Program-made: the position numbers and the translations under genes | Notes under the pieces: model-generated | Seen by the model: the letters and a program-made list of their open reading frames with translations, nothing else | What the model was told of the DNA's origin: nothing | Databases searched by the model: none | NCBI GenBank assembly: GCA_019894875.1 | Contig: JAGXNR010000123.1 | Span: 1-7,870, forward strand | DNA: 7,870 nt | Reading direction: 5' to 3' | Origin: Promethearchaeota archaeon | GTDB lineage: Archaea > Asgardarchaeota > Lokiarchaeia > Sigynarchaeales > SOKP01 | Shown: positions 6,347 to 7,870 of the stretch, piece after piece | Numbering within the stretch: the first letter of the stretch is position 1 | Layout: every line of letters starts with the position of its first letter

Positions 6347-6367
6347 AAAAAAAAAAATTTAAAAAAA
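6347..6367 (-). terminator. Double oligo-T terminator after the beta-rich surface protein
   Basis: On the coding strand the TGA stop (6370-6372) is followed after 2 nt by T7 (6367-6361), AAA, and T11 (6357-6347). This is a strong archaeal-style U-tract terminator. It insulates the surface-protein gene from the radical SAM unit, which starts 121 nt further on. The rest of 6226-6346 shows no coding potential that I can support. Confidence 0.65.
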
Positions 6368-6369
6368 GT

Positions 6370-6867
6370 TCAATATATTGTGGCTGTAAGAATGCTGTAT
6401 TTCACGTAACTAGTGGTATAATCTTCATTAATATAGGTTAGAATCTTCACGACATGTACTCCCGCTGAACTAGATTGGATATTGTATCTCATTATAAATG
6501 AGCTACGTAAATATAGATCTGAACTTAAACACGTCACACTGATTTCTTCATAAGGTGATGGAGGTGAGCCATCTATATCAAAAGAAATGTCAATAGTAGT
6601 CGATCCACCAAAAATATCTATATATATTTCGCAACTAAATTCAAGCAATACTGAATCAACAGCTTTAGTGTTATATGTAACGTTTAGTTGAGGTATTAGG
6701 ACAAATGTACTAAAATCTAAATATACGTTATCATTATTTGTAGCAACGTAGATTTTTGGTCCTTCTGAAGGTGAAGGAATAATGAATTGATATACACCAA
6801 AACCTAATGCTCCAATTGCGATTAATTCCTTTACCTGTGTTTCCCATATTTTATCAATTTCTTTAAT
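6370..6867 (-). CDS. Signal-anchored beta-rich extracellular protein, function unknown, irregular start
   Basis: The open frame covers 165 codons from the TAA at 6868-6870 to the TGA at 6370. A TTG at 6646-6648 would give only 92 residues, but the frame upstream is clearly protein-like: a charged start, then one hydrophobic helix (ELIAIGALGFGVYQFIIP), a PSPSEGP linker and beta-strand-like sequence. The body alternates hydrophobic and Ser/Thr residues (FGGSTTIDISFDIDG, AGVHVVKILTY), suggesting a beta-sandwich of the kind found in surface or fibre proteins; no family is recognised. There is no ATG, GTG or TTG in frame before the helix. Candidates are ATT at 6865-6867, or ATG at 6845-6847 in another frame, which would join this frame if one G of a GGG run were absent, giving METQVKELIA. 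It is therefore a real gene with a rare start, a sequencing indel, or a fresh pseudogene. A TATA box lies 52 nt before 6867. Confidence 0.6.
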   Translation of the reverse strand: MKEIDKIWETQVKELIAIGALGFGVYQFIIPSPSEGPKIYVATNNDNVYLDFSTFVLIPQLNVTYNTKAVDSVLLEFSCEIYIDIFGGSTTIDISFDIDGSPPSPYEEISVTCLSSDLYLRSSFIMRYNIQSSSAGVHVVKILTYINEDYTTSYVKYSILTATIY

Positions 6868-6913
6868 TTAGTTAGAACTATTATAAAACTATATTTGCGA
6901 TAATTTTAATTAG

Positions 6914-6925
6914 ATTTATTTATAA
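6914..6925 (-). promoter_or_regulatory. TATA box of the beta-rich surface protein
   Basis: CTTATAAATAAA on the minus strand is a near-consensus archaeal TATA box. It predicts transcription starting near 6894, about 26 nt before the ATT at 6867, and argues that the gene extends well upstream of the TTG at 6648, which would leave an implausible leader of roughly 245 nt. Confidence 0.6.
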
Positions 6926-7025
6926 GAAACTAAATAAACTATTACAAATATAAATTTTAAGTAATTATATCGTCAAAAATTTATAGAAAAATAACTTAAG
7001 TCTTCTTATATTATTCTTTTATTAA

Positions 7026-7055
7026 TTAGCTCCGATTAGCTAATATTTTAGCTAA
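7026..7055. repeat. Tandem TTAGCTAA palindromes in the divergent promoter region
   Basis: TTAGCT (7026-7031) is followed by two perfect copies of the 8-bp palindrome TTAGCTAA (7036-7043 and 7048-7055). Their starts are 10 and 12 bp apart, about one helical turn each, so a regulator could bind them on one face of the DNA. The cluster ends about 33 bp before the TATA box of the CoA-transferase gene, a usual place for an archaeal activator site. It also lies some 100 bp upstream of the divergent surface-protein TATA box. No regulator gene is in the window. Confidence 0.45.
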
Positions 7056-7087
7056 AGATATAAATTTTTAAATGGTCCAAAAGTTTA

Positions 7088-7098
7088 GTATATAATAT
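7088..7098 (+). promoter_or_regulatory. TATA box of the CoA-transferase gene
   Basis: GTATATAATAT, centred near 7093, predicts transcription starting about 7118. The spacing to the candidate starts is 40 nt (GTG 7133), 49 nt (ATT 7142) and 64 nt (ATG 7157); the value seen at neighbouring genes is 50-52 nt. Confidence 0.5.
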
Positions 7099-7128
7099 CT
7101 CATTATGTAATAGCTTTAACTTTAGTGT

Positions 7129-7136
7129 AAAGGTGA
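7129..7136 (+). promoter_or_regulatory. Shine-Dalgarno-like site before the CoA-transferase gene
   Basis: AAAGGTGA is the strongest anti-SD match in the window. The spacer is 5 nt to ATT 7142 but 20 nt to ATG 7157, and the site overlaps GTG 7133. It therefore bears directly on which start is used. Confidence 0.5.
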
Positions 7137-7870
7137 AATATATTTCAGATAAGATAATGTCTATGAAAGAGGCGATCAATAAATTAGTTCATGATGATGA
7201 ATTTGTATTCTTTGGTGGCTTCGGAAATGGGATGACCTTTTCAGCTGCTCATGAAATAATCAGGCAGAATAAACGAAATCTAAAAGTGACCAAATGTGGG
7301 GGCGGAATAATGTTTGACCAGTTAATAGGTGCTGGAGTCACAAATCACATAGTCACTTCACATTGCTGGAATGGAACTGGACCTCAACCCGCGTATAATC
7401 TAAGACGCTCAATGGAAGAAGGGATACCCCAAAAGATAATTTACAATGAACAGTCTCTTTTTATGATCAATATGTCATTTTTTGCTGGTTATATGGGCAT
7501 CCCGTTTGTCCCAATTCGTTCTGTTGTTGGTACGGGCATTTTTGATCATCCAAAAGAGGTAGGATTAAAGGCAGCAAGAGTGGAATGCCCTTTCACCGGT
7601 GAAAATATTTGTGTCGTTCCTGCAATAAATCCCGATGTTGGTGTTATTCAAGTACAAAGGGCAGACAGCGAAGGAAATGCCCAAATGTGGGGTTTAATAG
7701 GAGATACTAAATACGGAATCAATGCGTGTAAGAAAATTATTGTTGCAACTGAGGAAATCGTGGATAAAAGCGTAATTATGGAATCTCCCGAACGCACAAT
7801 AGTTGGAGCTCACAAAGTTGATGCTGTTGTACATGAACCTTGGGGTGCTCATCCGAGCAGTATGCAAGGT
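7133..7870 (+). CDS. CoA-transferase family I, alpha subunit (glutaconate CoA-transferase A-like), 3' end cut
   Basis: At least 238 residues are visible before the window ends in mid-gene. Counted from ATG 7157, the family marks are FFGGFGNGMTFSAA (18-31), the CoA-fold glycine loop; CGGGIMFDQLIGAG (47-60); GYMGIPFVPIRSVVGTG (111-127); INPDVGVIQVQRAD followed by NAQMWG (157-179); and WGAHPSSMQG (229-238), where glutaconate CoA-transferase A has YGAHPSQCYG. These enzymes move CoA between carboxylic acids; the catalytic Glu is in the beta subunit, expected just downstream. IpdA-type ring-cleaving hydrolases share this fold and cannot be excluded. Start choice: residues encoded before ATG 7157 (SDKIM) match the usual N-terminus (MSKVMTLKDAI in Acidaminococcus GctA), so translation probably begins at GTG 7133 or ATT 7142. 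I annotate the longest conventional start. Confidence 0.88.
   Translation, partial: MKYISDKIMSMKEAINKLVHDDEFVFFGGFGNGMTFSAAHEIIRQNKRNLKVTKCGGGIMFDQLIGAGVTNHIVTSHCWNGTGPQPAYNLRRSMEEGIPQKIIYNEQSLFMINMSFFAGYMGIPFVPIRSVVGTGIFDHPKEVGLKAARVECPFTGENICVVPAINPDVGVIQVQRADSEGNAQMWGLIGDTKYGINACKKIIVATEEIVDKSVIMESPERTIVGAHKVDAVVHEPWGAHPSSMQG

Noticed and set aside
6646..6648. TTG as the start of the beta-rich surface protein
   Set aside because: It would discard a well-formed anchor helix and linker encoded in the same frame and leave an implausibly long leader after the strong TATA box.
1..7870. CRISPR array, tRNA, insertion sequence, toxin-antitoxin or defence island
   Set aside because: I saw no regularly spaced repeats of CRISPR length, no cloverleaf-like segment, no transposase, nuclease or paired small toxin-like genes.

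Overview
The window reads as a stretch of AT-rich archaeal chromosome, plausibly from an Asgard-type (Lokiarchaeia-like) lineage, though that placement is inference. Support comes from TATA-box-like elements a near-constant distance upstream of several starts, oligo-T tracts directly after stop codons on the coding strand, short GGTG/GAGGG Shine-Dalgarno-like sites, and a membrane-anchored protein ending in an I-P-G-F tail typical of archaeal CTERM sorting signals. No rRNA, tRNA, transposase, CRISPR array or phage module was found.

Layout. Positions 2-307 (+) hold the C-terminal end of a surface protein cut by the window edge. It is followed by a small hairpin and then by an orphan C-terminal piece of a haloalkane dehalogenase-like hydrolase (354-440, +). 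The stop codon of that piece abuts the stop codon of a convergent, intact sulfatase (441-1970, -). Further along the minus strand come two small polytopic membrane proteins (2051-2458 and 2551-2919), a two-domain VOC metalloprotein (2954-3970), a MalY/PatB-type PLP C-S lyase or aminotransferase (4109-5308) and a radical SAM enzyme (5311-6225). The last two are separated by 2 nt and are almost certainly one transcription unit. Next is a signal-anchored, beta-rich surface protein (6370 to about 6867, -) whose conventional start codon seems to be missing. A divergent promoter region (6868-7132) carries tandem TTAGCTAA palindromes. It leads into the alpha subunit of a family I (glutaconate-type) CoA-transferase (7133 to beyond 7870, +).

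How the genes relate. The firmest functional unit is the radical SAM plus PatB-like pair, which suggests a two-step pathway on a sulfur- or amino-acid-derived substrate, but the substrate cannot be read from sequence. The VOC protein is an internal duplication in which both halves keep a complete H/Q/H/E metal site of the methylmalonyl-CoA epimerase kind. The sulfatase has the Cys-type formylglycine motif but no maturase is visible. The CoA-transferase points to carboxylic acid or acyl-CoA metabolism. I see no defence, secretion or mobile system. The most unusual signals are the dehalogenase fragment, the duplicated VOC enzyme, the radical SAM/PatB pair, the regular TATA-to-start spacing, and two genes whose best start positions are not ATG.
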